A stretch of 64,000 nt of DNA, taken from JADLBR01 sp020847615. GTDB taxonomy: Bacteria > Verrucomicrobiota > Verrucomicrobiia > JADLBR01. The DNA lies in assembly GCA_026646655.1 (NCBI GenBank), contig JAPKHT010000012.1, positions 1 through 64,000 of the forward strand. Reading direction: 5' to 3'. Below the pieces are notes generated by a model. The model was not told the origin of the DNA. It searched no databases and was given only the letters and a program-made list of their open reading frames with translations. Each line of letters starts with the position of its first letter. The stretch's first letter is position 1. The translations under genes were made by a program, and so were the position numbers. This document shows positions 42,941-51,705 of this stretch, one piece after another.

Positions 42941-44264
42941 GGCATTGATTCTAATCTTGGCCGGCGCGCCGTGGCTCGCGCTGGCCGACGACTGGCCGAA
43001 GTGGCGCGGGCCGGCCCGGGACGGCGTGTGGCGCGAGGAGGGCATCGTGGAAGCGTTGCCCGCGGCGTTGCCCGTTAGGTGGCGGGCGCCGATCGGCGGC
43101 GGTTTCGCCGGCCCGGCGGTTGCGCGGGGGCGCGTCTATGTCTGCGACCGCGTCAGGCCGGGCGGTTCGCCCGAGCCCGAGAACCGGTGGAACCTGACCG
43201 ATCCCGTCGATGGCGGCGAGCGAATCCTGTGCCTCGATGCGGCGACGGGAAAGGTGCTCTGGGAGCATCGGTATCCGTGCCGCTACCGCATCAGTTATCC
43301 CGTGGGACCGAGGGCGACGCCCACCGTCGATGGCGGCCTGGTGTTCGCGCTGGGCGCGATGGGGGATCTCTTGTGTTTGGATGCAGCGTCTGGAAAGGTG
43401 GTCTGGAGGAAGAACTATGTCACGGATTTTGGGACGCGGATGAATCCGTGGGGGATGGCCTCGGCGCCGCTGGTGGACGGGCCGAGGCTGATCGTGATGG
43501 TCGGCGGGAGCGAGGGCCGCGGCGTGATGGCCCTGGACAAGGGGACCGGCGAGGAACTCTGGCGCTCGCTGGATTGCGATGATCCGGGCTACGCGTCGCC
43601 GATCCTGATCGAACACGCGGGCAAGCGGCAGCTGATCGTGTGGAATCCGGTGGGGCTCCACGGGCTGGACCCGGATACGGGCGCGGTGCAATGGGGCCTG
43701 CCATTTCCGTGCAAGATGGGGCACTCGGTGGCCACGCCCATTTTCGACGCGGAGAGGCGCCAGCTATTCGTGACGGCGTTCTTTAATGGGCCGCTCATGG
43801 TGCGCCTCGGGGCCGACGGCGCCGGGGCGCAGGCGCTGTGGCGCGGCACCAGCGAGAGCGAGCGTCCGGATCGCACGGATAAATTGCACGGGCTCATGTG
43901 CACCCCGGCGATCGCGGGCGATCACATCTATGGCGTGTGCAGCTATGGGCACCTCCGCTGCCTGAGGGTGGACACGGGGGAACGCGTCTGGGCCACGCTC
44001 GAGGCGACGGGAGAGGAACGATGGTCCAACGCCTTCCTCGTGCGGCACCGCGACCGATTCTTCATCTGCAACGAGCATGGCGACCTCATCCTCGCGCGGC
44101 TGTCGCCCGACGGATATGCCGAACTCGGCCGCGCGCGACTGATCGAGCCGACGACCAACGCGGGCCGCCGCATGGTGGTCTGGTCGCATCCCGCTTTCGC
44201 GGACCGAAGCATTTTTGCGCGGAATGATCGGGAGATCGTCCGCGCGGATTTGAGCGCGCGCTGA
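42933..44264 (+). CDS. Secreted PQQ-like beta-propeller protein
   Basis: 443 residues from GTG 42933, overlapping the previous gene by 8 bp. A short signal peptide (LILILAGAPWLALA) precedes DDWPKWRGPARDGVWREEG, the standard opening of PVC PQQ-like propellers. Blades contain the repeating pattern of a G-W/L-E-H type: CLDAATGKVLWEHRYP, CLDAASGKVVWRKNYV, ALDKGTGEELWRSLD, GLDPDTGAVQWG and LRVDTGERVWATLE. No cytochrome domain and no evident PQQ or calcium ligands, so a structural or assembly (BamB-like) role is as likely as dehydrogenase activity. Confidence 0.88.
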   Translation: MREALILILAGAPWLALADDWPKWRGPARDGVWREEGIVEALPAALPVRWRAPIGGGFAGPAVARGRVYVCDRVRPGGSPEPENRWNLTDPVDGGERILCLDAATGKVLWEHRYPCRYRISYPVGPRATPTVDGGLVFALGAMGDLLCLDAASGKVVWRKNYVTDFGTRMNPWGMASAPLVDGPRLIVMVGGSEGRGVMALDKGTGEELWRSLDCDDPGYASPILIEHAGKRQLIVWNPVGLHGLDPDTGAVQWGLPFPCKMGHSVATPIFDAERRQLFVTAFFNGPLMVRLGADGAGAQALWRGTSESERPDRTDKLHGLMCTPAIAGDHIYGVCSYGHLRCLRVDTGERVWATLEATGEERWSNAFLVRHRDRFFICNEHGDLILARLSPDGYAELGRARLIEPTTNAGRRMVVWSHPAFADRSIFARNDREIVRADLSAR

Positions 44265-44297
44265 CTCGAGAGTTTCCGTATCGCTGACTCGAGAGTT
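44259..44297 (+). repeat. Direct duplication of 16 bp around the end of the PQQ-like gene
   Basis: CGCTGACTCGAGAGTT occurs at 44259-44274, including the stop codon TGA, and again at 44282-44297, directly before family C copy C3. Seven bases separate them. Confidence 0.8.
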
Positions 44298-44370
44298 CGT
44301 AGCCACGGTCGCCAGACCGTGGACGCGTCGGCCGAGCGCGCGGGCCCATCTCTGCGCGAGATGGGCTACG
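44298..44370 (+). repeat. Family C element, copy C3
   Basis: Bounded by CGTAGCC and GGCTACG. Left half ACGGTCGCCAGACCGTGG pairs with itself; the right half has the perfect hairpin CCATCTC, TGCGC, GAGATGG. A 16-bp direct duplication lies at its left edge. Confidence 0.75.
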
Positions 44371-44394
44371 ATCCGGGGCATCGGCGAAAAATCC

Positions 44395-44422
44395 TTGCCG
44401 TCGTCCCGGTGTTCTCTGATCT
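44395..44422 (+). promoter_or_regulatory. Candidate leaderless promoter of the SDR gene
   Basis: TTGCCG, 16 bp, TGATCT, then 7 bases to the ATG at 44430. The -10 match is weak; no ribosome-binding site is visible. Confidence 0.35.
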
Positions 44423-44429
44423 TCTGCGC

Positions 44430-45203
44430 ATGTACGAGAACACACCCTTTTGTTTGAAGGGCCGGACGGCGCTGGTGACGGGTGGGAGCCGGGGGCTGGG
44501 TCGGGAGATGGCGAAGATTTTGGCGCAGGCCGGCGCGGAGGTGGCGATCTGCAGCCGGACGCCGGCGGGTGTCGGGGAGGCCGCGAGGCAGCTCTCCGCC
44601 GAGACCGGCGCGCGCGTCGAGGGCCTCGTGGCGGACGTCGGCAAGCGCGCGGAGACCGAGCGGCTTGCGAAGGAGGCCGTGGCTCGCATGGGCAAGATCG
44701 ACATCCTTTTCAGCAACGCGGGGTGGAACGTCCCGCAGACCGCAGAATCAATCCGGGACGAGGATTGGGATTCGCTGGTGGAGTTGAACGTGACCAGCTC
44801 CATGGTGCTCACGCGCGCGCTGGCGCCGGGCATGGTGGCGCGCAAATGGGGCAGGATCATATATACCTCATCGATCATGGCCTTCGTGAGCACGCCTGAG
44901 CGGCCCGCCTACAGCGCGACCAAGGCCGCGCTGCATGGGCTGGTCAAGGCGAATTGCCTCCATCTCGGCGCGCACGGCATCACGGTCAACTGCATCTGCC
45001 CGGGCCCGTTCGCCACGGAGATGCCGATGTCGATCCTGAGCGCCGACCAGCAAAAGCGCTTCGCCGACCGCACCGCGCTCGGGCGCTGGGGCCAGCCGCA
45101 CGAACTGGCTCCCGCGGCACTGCTCCTCGCCTCGGAGGCGGGGGGCTACATCACCGGAAGCATCCTCGTCGTCGATGGAGGGGTGACCATTCGGATGTTC
45201 TGA
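44430..45203 (+). CDS. Short-chain dehydrogenase/reductase (SDR, classical type)
   Basis: 257 residues from ATG 44430. Cofactor motif ALVTGGSRGLGREMA near the start (TGxxxGxG), FSNAGWNVPQ (NAG), a catalytic Ser in YTSSIMAF, Tyr and Lys in YSATKAAL (YxxxK), and ITVNCICPGPFATEMP. These place it in the classical NAD(P)-dependent SDRs related to sugar and 3-oxoacyl reductases (GRTALVTGG after a short lead). Likely a cytoplasmic sugar alcohol/aldonate oxidoreductase given its neighbours (inference). No signal peptide. Confidence 0.93.
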   Translation: MYENTPFCLKGRTALVTGGSRGLGREMAKILAQAGAEVAICSRTPAGVGEAARQLSAETGARVEGLVADVGKRAETERLAKEAVARMGKIDILFSNAGWNVPQTAESIRDEDWDSLVELNVTSSMVLTRALAPGMVARKWGRIIYTSSIMAFVSTPERPAYSATKAALHGLVKANCLHLGAHGITVNCICPGPFATEMPMSILSADQQKRFADRTALGRWGQPHELAPAALLLASEAGGYITGSILVVDGGVTIRMF

Positions 45204-45260
45204 GCCGAGGGGCGCGGCTTTGCGCGTGACCCGCGCCACGCGGGGGTGCAGATTCATTTC

Positions 45261-47612
45261 ATGGGGATGCGCCAGATCTGTCGGCTGCAGGCCGCGGCCC
45301 TCGCGTTCTTGGGGATGCCGGTGGCGGCCGCCCGGCCGGGTCAAGCGCCGGCCGCGAGCGGTGGGCCGGTGAGGATCATCTTTGACACCGACATGGACAG
45401 CGATTGCGATGACGCGGGGGCGCTGGCCGTGCTGCACGCGCTGGCGGATCGCGGCGAGGTCGAGATCCTCGCCACGGTGGTGAGCTCACTCTACCAGTGG
45501 AACGTGCCGTGCGTTGAGGCGATCAACCGCTATTACGGGCGGCCGGATCTGCCCATCGGATCCCCGAAGCGCGATGCGGTCGACAGCCATGCCGGCTCGC
45601 GATACGCCCGCCAGATCGCCGAATCCTGCGTCACCCGGCTGAAGTCGAATGCCGGGGCGGCGGACGCCGTCCGGATTTACCGGCGAGCGCTTGCGTCGCA
45701 GGACGACGGCGCCGTGGTCATCGTCAGCGTCGGCGACCTGACCAACCTCCGGAATCTGCTGCGCAGCCCGGCTGACGAGTTCAGCGACCTCGCGGGCCCA
45801 GAGCTGGTGCGGCGCAAGGTGGCGCGATGGGTGTGCATGGGTGGGCGCTACCCGAGCCATCTCGACCCGAAGGTCTACGGCAACTTCAAGACGGACCCAA
45901 CTTCGACCGTTGAGGTCGCCCGCGATTGGCCCACCGATTTGGTCTTCACCGGGCTCGGCGAGGACATCCTCACCGGCTCGCGCCTGAAGGAGACGCCCCC
46001 CGACAACCCCGTGCGCCGGGCCTACGAGCTGTACCTCGGCGATGCGCCCGCGCGCCCGAGCTGGGACGAGGTCGCCGTGCTGTACGCGGCCCGGCCCGAT
46101 GCCCCTTTCTGGCGGACGTGCACGATTGGTCACAACCATATCTTCCCCAACGGCACGAACGAGTGGCGGGACCAGCCCGATAGCGGCAACCACGTGCTGT
46201 TGCTTCTCCGGGACGCGGCCCGCGATGAGGTCGGCGCGCGCATCGACGGGCTCATGGTCCAGCCGCCAAAATGCGGGCGGCCCGCCGCCGGGGCGTCCGC
46301 GATCGGGCCGAGGGCCGCCCACCCCTGGTCGCCTCACCCCAAGGCGGCGCCGGTCACCGAGAGGCGCGGCGACGCGTTCGCCGCGGATGCCAATGGGACG
46401 CGGACGTGCAGCGGCGGCTGGCAATGGCGATTCGACGGCATCGAGCCTGGAAAGACCTACGAGATCGCCATCGAGGCGTCGTATCGCGAGATCGCCGTGC
46501 CGCGGGACGCCCTGACGTGCGTCGCCATCTGGGGCGCGCCCGCCCCAGACCAGGACCGCGCGGGTGCGATCTGGGAGTACCTGCTGCCGGGGCCTTGCGT
46601 GGACGACCGGGTCGGATTCTCGCGCCGGGCCGTGGCCCCCGAGCGCGCGACCAACCTCACCGTCCGCGCGACCCTGCGCTGGACCGCAACGGGAAAGACC
46701 CTGTGGCACGCGCCCCGCGTGGCCCTCGCGAAGGAGCCTCTCGTGAAATCGCCGCCCGTGCGCGTCTGCGTCGTCACGGGACACCACACGGAGCGCCGGG
46801 GGAGGCAGTTCAAGACAGTCCAGGACAACGTCGATTTCTACGGGGCGCTCTGCGAGGACGCGTGCCAGAATGAGCGGCCCCGGCTGATCGTTTTGCCGGA
46901 GATCGCGCTCCAGTGGGGCGTGCCCGGCGAGGCCATCGATCTCGCGGTGCCGGCCCCGGGGCCGGAGACGGAGGCGTTCGCGGCGATCGCCCGCAGGCAT
47001 CGCACGCGGATCGCCCTCGGGATGCACGAGCGCGATGGCGACGCCGTGCACAACAGCGTTATCTTGATCGGGCCCAACGGATCCATCGAGGGCCGATATC
47101 GGAAAGTCCATCTCGCGGCGGATGGCGAGGATACCTCGGGTGTCCTTCCGGGCGACGGCTTCCCGGTCTTCGACACCGATATCGGCCGAATCGGTTTCAA
47201 CATCTGCATGGACAGTTCCGCGGCCGAGTCCTCGCGCATGGTCGGCCTCAACGGCGCGGAACTTCTGCTGCTCCCGATCATGGGCGACCATCGCGCCGAC
47301 CGCTGGAGTTTCGGTCAGCCAATATTCAACGAGGACCGCTGGCGCGCGATCATGCGGACGCACGCGATCGACAACCAGCTCTGCATGGTCGTCGCGCGCA
47401 ACAACGCCCTGGGCAGCTGCATCATCGACCGCAAGGGCGAGATCTTGGCTTGGAACGACGGCGACCGCCCGTACATCGCGGCAGACGTGGGCCTCGGCGA
47501 GGGGCACCGCATCTGGCAGGGCGGCTGTTTCCGCGACGTGAACTGGTTCCAGCGGCGCCCGCACCTCTACGGGCCCTTCACCGACACGGCCAATCACGGC
47601 GGCTCGAGGTGA
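45261..47612 (+). CDS. Secreted fusion of nucleoside hydrolase and nitrilase-type amidohydrolase
   Basis: 783 residues from ATG 45261 (GTG 45246 is an alternative). Signal peptide 1-21 or so. Residues ~35-330 form a nucleoside hydrolase-like domain: the calcium-binding DTDMDSDCDDAGAL with Asp42, VSVGDLTNLRNLL, and WVCMGGRYP...NFKTDP. A middle sandwich domain (~385-490; TYEIAIEASYRE) links to a carbon-nitrogen hydrolase domain (~495-780) with a complete triad: Glu547 in VLPEIALQ, Lys615 in YRKVHLAADGE and Cys649 in FNICMDSSA. The first half could release bases or other leaving groups from ribosides; the second could hydrolyse an amide, ureido or nitrile group. Both active sites look intact. 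The linkage of the two in one exported chain is unusual. Confidence 0.85.
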   Translation: MGMRQICRLQAAALAFLGMPVAAARPGQAPAASGGPVRIIFDTDMDSDCDDAGALAVLHALADRGEVEILATVVSSLYQWNVPCVEAINRYYGRPDLPIGSPKRDAVDSHAGSRYARQIAESCVTRLKSNAGAADAVRIYRRALASQDDGAVVIVSVGDLTNLRNLLRSPADEFSDLAGPELVRRKVARWVCMGGRYPSHLDPKVYGNFKTDPTSTVEVARDWPTDLVFTGLGEDILTGSRLKETPPDNPVRRAYELYLGDAPARPSWDEVAVLYAARPDAPFWRTCTIGHNHIFPNGTNEWRDQPDSGNHVLLLLRDAARDEVGARIDGLMVQPPKCGRPAAGASAIGPRAAHPWSPHPKAAPVTERRGDAFAADANGTRTCSGGWQWRFDGIEPGKTYEIAIEASYREIAVPRDALTCVAIWGAPAPDQDRAGAIWEYLLPGPCVDDRVGFSRRAVAPERATNLTVRATLRWTATGKTLWHAPRVALAKEPLVKSPPVRVCVVTGHHTERRGRQFKTVQDNVDFYGALCEDACQNERPRLIVLPEIALQWGVPGEAIDLAVPAPGPETEAFAAIARRHRTRIALGMHERDGDAVHNSVILIGPNGSIEGRYRKVHLAADGEDTSGVLPGDGFPVFDTDIGRIGFNICMDSSAAESSRMVGLNGAELLLLPIMGDHRADRWSFGQPIFNEDRWRAIMRTHAIDNQLCMVVARNNALGSCIIDRKGEILAWNDGDRPYIAADVGLGEGHRIWQGGCFRDVNWFQRRPHLYGPFTDTANHGGSR

Positions 47613-47707
47613 TCGCGCGCGGCTGATCCGCGGTCGCCGAATCGCATGGACGTTTGTCTGGAGGTGATAGAGACTGCGCGGGAGCGAACACAAGAAGGAG
47701 ACTGCGC

Positions 47708-49078
47708 ATGAACCGTCGGGAATTCATGAGGCTGGGAGCGGGGGCATTGGCCGGCTGGGCGCTGTCGGGGGGCCGGGCCTTTGCCGCGGAGATGGCCGAC
47801 CAGAAGAAGCGGATCGGGCTGATCGGGACCGGATGGTACGGGAAGGTGGACCTGCTGCGGCTGATGCAGGTGGCGCCGGTCGAGGTGGTCTCCCTGTGCG
47901 ACGTGGACAGGCAGTTGCTGGCCGAGGCGGCCGAGATCGTGGCGGGGCGCCAGCTCTCGAAAAGGAGGCCGCGCACCTACGGCGACTACCGCGAGATGCT
48001 CAAGGAGCGGGATCTGGATATCGTGCTCATCGCCACGCCGGACCATTGGCACGCGCTGCCGATGATCGCCGCGGTGCAGGCGGGCGCCGACGTGTACGTG
48101 CAGAAGCCGATCGGCGTGGACGTGGTCGAGTGCCGGGCGATGGTGGCGGCGGCGCGCAAGCACGGGCGCGTGGTGCAGGTCGGCACGCAGCGTCGCAGCA
48201 CGCCACACCTGATCGAGGCGCGCGAGCTGATCAAGGAGGGGAGGCTGGGCCGGATCGGGCTGGTGGAGACCTACTGCTATGGGCGCCGCGGCATCAGCAA
48301 CCCGCCCGACGAGCAACCGCCGGAGTCGCTGGACTACGAGATGTGGACGGGGCCGGCGCCGATGCGCCCCTTCAACAAGAATATCCATCCCCGCGGCTGG
48401 CGGAGTTACATGGAGTACGGCAACGGCACGATCGGCGACATGGGGATCCACATGATCGACATGGCGCGATGGATGATGGACCTGGGTTCACCCAGGCGGA
48501 TCAGTTCGACGGGCGGCAACTATTTCCACAGGGAGGGCAAGCCGAACATCTCCGACGTGCAGACCGCCACGTTCGATTACGGGGACCTGCAGATGACCTG
48601 GCATCACCGCCACTGGGGAGAGGCGCCCGACCCGAAGTACACGTGGGGCGCGACCTTCTACGGGGAGAAGGGGACGCTCAAGGCCAGCGTGAAGAGCTTC
48701 GACTTCACGCCGATAGGCGAGGGGAAGGCGATCCACCGCGAGTGGGACGACCCGGCCGCAAAGTACCCCGTGGACAGCGACAAGTTCCCGGAGGACAAGA
48801 CGGAGAAGGGGATCGAGTACCACGTCGCCCCGGCGATCCGGCTGCACATGAAGAACCTGCTGGAGTGCGGCGCCAGCCGAGGACGGCCGTGCGCGGACAT
48901 CGCCGAGGGTTCCGCGTCGACGGCGGCGTGCGTGCTCGCCAACATCTCCCTGCAGCTGGGGCGAAGTCTGGCCTGGGACGAGGCCAAGGGGTGCGTTGCC
49001 GGCGACGACGAGGCCAACGGGTTGCTGGCGCGCGCCTATCGGTCGCCGTGGCTGCATCCGACGCCGGAGGGCGTGTAG
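47708..49078 (+). CDS. Tat-exported Gfo/Idh/MocA family oxidoreductase (QKP variant)
   Basis: 456 residues from ATG 47708, which has AAGGAG nine bases upstream. Tat signal NRREFMRLGAGALAGWAL. NAD(P)-binding Rossmann domain: KRIGLIGTGWYGKVDLLRL and VVSLCDVDRQLL; then IVLIATPDHWHALPMI and VYVQKPIGVD, where the usual EKP is QKP; the lysine is kept. The C-terminal dimerisation domain has GRRGISNPPDEQPPESLDYE, a motif seen in PVC exported members, and NGTIGDMGIHMIDMARWMM, with the conserved Asp/His pair of the active site. It probably oxidises a sugar hydroxyl (often C3) outside or at the membrane. Followed 100 bp on by a sugar transporter gene. Confidence 0.93.
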   Translation: MNRREFMRLGAGALAGWALSGGRAFAAEMADQKKRIGLIGTGWYGKVDLLRLMQVAPVEVVSLCDVDRQLLAEAAEIVAGRQLSKRRPRTYGDYREMLKERDLDIVLIATPDHWHALPMIAAVQAGADVYVQKPIGVDVVECRAMVAAARKHGRVVQVGTQRRSTPHLIEARELIKEGRLGRIGLVETYCYGRRGISNPPDEQPPESLDYEMWTGPAPMRPFNKNIHPRGWRSYMEYGNGTIGDMGIHMIDMARWMMDLGSPRRISSTGGNYFHREGKPNISDVQTATFDYGDLQMTWHHRHWGEAPDPKYTWGATFYGEKGTLKASVKSFDFTPIGEGKAIHREWDDPAAKYPVDSDKFPEDKTEKGIEYHVAPAIRLHMKNLLECGASRGRPCADIAEGSASTAACVLANISLQLGRSLAWDEAKGCVAGDDEANGLLARAYRSPWLHPTPEGV

Positions 49079-49179
49079 GCCGGTGAGCCCATAATCCTGG
49101 TGCCGTGGGATCATGCGCGCGCGGCCGCGCGTGACACGCGGGGCCCGCATCGTGCAAGGTGGGGGGAGGAAAATAGGCA

Positions 49180-50139
49180 ATGGATGCGCCGGGGATCGTC
49201 TATGCGTTGGTGACCGTGATGGCGTGGGGGTCGTGGCTGGTGCCGTCGCAGGGTGTCCGATTTCCCAATGAGCAGGCCAAGACCTTCTACGTGGCCCTCG
49301 CCTCGTTGCTGATCGTCATCCCCGTGGTGTTCGCTCGCGGTGAGTTCGGGCAGTTGGCGGGCATCGCCGCCTGGGTGCCGGTGCTGGGAGGGTTGATCTG
49401 GGCGGCGAGCGCCTATTGCGCCTTTGTCGGGTGCAGGCACATCGGGATCGCGAAGGCATTTGGCATTTGGGCCCCGCTGAACATCGTGGTTTCATTCATC
49501 TGGGGCCTGACGCTTTTTGGGCAGTTCAGGGACAGCTCTCTGCCGATCGGCCTGCTGGCCGCGCAGTCGGTGCTGCTTGTGATCATCGGCATCCTGATGA
49601 TCATTTTCGCCGGAGATCCGGGGGTCCGCGATGCGGCGGGGACGGGCAAGTCGGCGCGGCTTGGCGTCTCGGGTGCGTGCGCGGCGGGCGTGCTGTGGGG
49701 CACGTACTACATTCCTAGCGCCTATCTTTCTCGCGGCATGCGGGGGGCGTCGGAAGTTTCGCCGTGGGCATCCGCGCTGCCCCTTTCGGTCGGGATGATG
49801 ATCGGGACGAGCGTGCTCGTCGCGCTGACCGGCAGGGGCCCGCGATTGGACAAGGGGCGTGACTATGTGCGCGCCATCGCATCCGGCGCGCTCTGGACGG
49901 CCGGGAACTTCGGGATGCTGTTGACGGTCAAGGCGATCGGCCCGGGTCCCGGGTATACCATCGCGTCGCTGTGCGTGGTGGTGAACGCCCTTTGGGGAAT
50001 CTTCTACTTCAAGGATCCGGCCCCGCGATCGCGCGCGGCGCTGTGGATTATCCTGGGCGTGATTCTGGCGACGTTGGCGGGGCTGGTGCTGGGGAACCTC
50101 GGTGCGCTCGAGGGCATGTACCAGATCACACCGCGATAG
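49180..50139 (+). CDS. GRP/RhaT-like sugar permease (drug/metabolite transporter superfamily)
   Basis: 319 residues with ten hydrophobic segments. The start ALVTVMAWGSWLVPSQGVRF resembles the glucose/ribose porter (GRP) and L-rhamnose symporter (RhaT) families; CRHIGIAKAFGIWAPLNIVV with SFIWGLTLFGQF and CAAGVLWGTYYIPSAYLSRG are typical of them. It probably imports a sugar with protons. GGAGG lies 11 bases before the ATG at 49180. Context: flanked by a Gfo/Idh/MocA gene and a PQQ-like propeller gene, so the substrate may be the product of the exported sugar-modifying enzymes. Confidence 0.82.
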   Translation: MDAPGIVYALVTVMAWGSWLVPSQGVRFPNEQAKTFYVALASLLIVIPVVFARGEFGQLAGIAAWVPVLGGLIWAASAYCAFVGCRHIGIAKAFGIWAPLNIVVSFIWGLTLFGQFRDSSLPIGLLAAQSVLLVIIGILMIIFAGDPGVRDAAGTGKSARLGVSGACAAGVLWGTYYIPSAYLSRGMRGASEVSPWASALPLSVGMMIGTSVLVALTGRGPRLDKGRDYVRAIASGALWTAGNFGMLLTVKAIGPGPGYTIASLCVVVNALWGIFYFKDPAPRSRAALWIILGVILATLAGLVLGNLGALEGMYQITPR

Positions 50140-50146
50140 GGGTTTT

Positions 50147-50186
50147 AGCCTGCGCATTTCGCGCATGCGCGGGAAATGCGCAGGCT
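50147..50186. terminator. Perfect 14-bp hairpin after the sugar permease gene
   Basis: AGCCTGCGCATTTC, twelve bases, GAAATGCGCAGGCT. It starts 7 bases after the TAG at 50137-50139. The loop itself contains the palindrome GCGCATGCGC. The AGCC/GGCT ends resemble the family A and C elements. No T-run follows. Confidence 0.6.
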
Positions 50187-50257
50187 GGGCGACGCGCCCG
50201 GGTGCGCGATATCGTTCCCTCTCGACCTCGGCTGGCCCCTGTGCCACCCTGAACGCC

Positions 50258-51634
50258 ATGCGTGGAATGCTGCGTCGTGGCGTGACAACCCCCGGGCAAC
50301 GTGTGGCGGCGCCTGCCGCGATCGGGATCGTGGGGCGGGCATTGCATGCCCCGCTGTGCCTGGCGCTCGCGGGGATGATCTTGGGCGGATCGCGCGCGCG
50401 CGCCGATTGGCCGACTTTCCGCGGCCCGTTTGGCGATGGGCATGTCGCGGCACCGGGCGATTCCAGGGCCGTTGGCCTGCCGCTCAAGTGGAGCGATACC
50501 GATAACGTCAAATGGAAGGTGGAGATACGGCACCTTGGATGGTCCACGCCGGCGGTGATGGGGGGTCAGGTCTGGCTGACGACCGCCACTGAGGACGGGC
50601 ATGATTTCTACGCCATCTGCGCCGATGCCGATAGCGGCAAGATCCTATTCAACGAGCGGCTGTTTCGCTGCGATGAGCCGGAGTCGCTCTACAATGCCGC
50701 CGGGCACAACACTTACGCGACGCCGTCGCCGGTGATCGAGTCGGGCCGTGTCTACATCCATTTCGGCACGTACGGGACCGCCTGCCTCGACACCAAGACG
50801 TTCAAGGAGATCTGGCGGCGGGAGGACATCCACTGCCGGCATTATCGCGGGCCGTCCTCGACCCCGTTCCTGTACGAGAACCTCTTGATCCTGACGATGG
50901 ACGGCGTCGATTTCCAGTTCCTGCTCGCCCTCGACAAGATGACGGGCAAGGACGTGTGGAAGACGAACCGCTCCGTGGAGTGGAATGACCAGAACGACCC
51001 CAGCCCGATGGTCCGCGAGGGGGACCGCCGCAAGGCGCACAGCACGCCCTTCCTGATAACCGTCAAGGGCGAACCGCAACTGCTGAGCGCTGGCGCGAAG
51101 GCCGCATATGCCTACGACCCGCGAACCGGGAAGGAATTATGGCGGGTTCGGTTCGAGGAGGCCTGGTCCGCCGCGCCCATGCCACTGTATCAGGACGGTG
51201 TCGTTTTCTTCATCACGGGTTTTGGCAAGACGGAGCTGATGGCCGTGCGCGCCGATGGCAAGGGCGACGTGACCGACACGCACATTCTGTGGAGGACCGA
51301 CTCCTTCGTGTCCAGGACCGCGTCGCCGATTTTGGTCGATGGGCTGTTGTACATGGTCACCGACGATGGCGTCGTCTCGTGCATCGACCCGAAGAACGGG
51401 GAGAGGATCTGGAAGAAGGCGATCGGCGGGAAGTACGCGTCGTCACCGATCTTCGGCGATGGCCGGTTGTATTTCTGCAGCAAGCAGGGGAAGACCACGG
51501 TCGTCGAGCCGGGCCGCGAGTACAAGGAGCTGGCCGCAAACGAACTGCCCGGCGGGTTCTGGGCATCGCCCGCGGTTTCCGGAAAGGCTCTCTACCTGAG
51601 GACGAAGACGCATCTGGTGCGAGTGGAAGAATAG
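50258..51634 (+). CDS. Secreted PQQ-like beta-propeller protein (second)
   Basis: 458 residues from ATG 50258. A rather long n-region precedes the signal core (LHAPLCLALAGMILGG) and cleavage site SRARA. The propeller opens with DWPTFRGPFGDGHVAAPGDS and KWSDTDNVKWKVEI, then LGWSTPAVMGGQVWLTTATE, and blades such as CADADSGKILFNERLF, ALDKMTGKDVWKTNR, AYDPRTGKELWRVRF and CIDPKNGERIWKKAIGGK. It belongs to the PVC PQQ-like family found with sugar oxidoreductases; no catalytic residues identified. Not closely similar to the propeller at 42.9 kb. No ribosome-binding site visible before the ATG; the true start may be 12 bases later (MLRRG). Confidence 0.85.
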   Translation: MRGMLRRGVTTPGQRVAAPAAIGIVGRALHAPLCLALAGMILGGSRARADWPTFRGPFGDGHVAAPGDSRAVGLPLKWSDTDNVKWKVEIRHLGWSTPAVMGGQVWLTTATEDGHDFYAICADADSGKILFNERLFRCDEPESLYNAAGHNTYATPSPVIESGRVYIHFGTYGTACLDTKTFKEIWRREDIHCRHYRGPSSTPFLYENLLILTMDGVDFQFLLALDKMTGKDVWKTNRSVEWNDQNDPSPMVREGDRRKAHSTPFLITVKGEPQLLSAGAKAAYAYDPRTGKELWRVRFEEAWSAAPMPLYQDGVVFFITGFGKTELMAVRADGKGDVTDTHILWRTDSFVSRTASPILVDGLLYMVTDDGVVSCIDPKNGERIWKKAIGGKYASSPIFGDGRLYFCSKQGKTTVVEPGREYKELAANELPGGFWASPAVSGKALYLRTKTHLVRVEE

Positions 51635-51705
51635 CTGCGATCAATTCACCCGGCCACCGGGGCTCCCGCGGAGGATTCCGGCGACGGGCGGGTTTGGGAC
51701 TGGCG

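Noticed and set aside
51139..51705. N-terminal extension of the isomerase-like gene from position 51139
   Set aside because: It overlaps the PQQ-like propeller gene in another frame; the Tat signal lies after ATG 51706.
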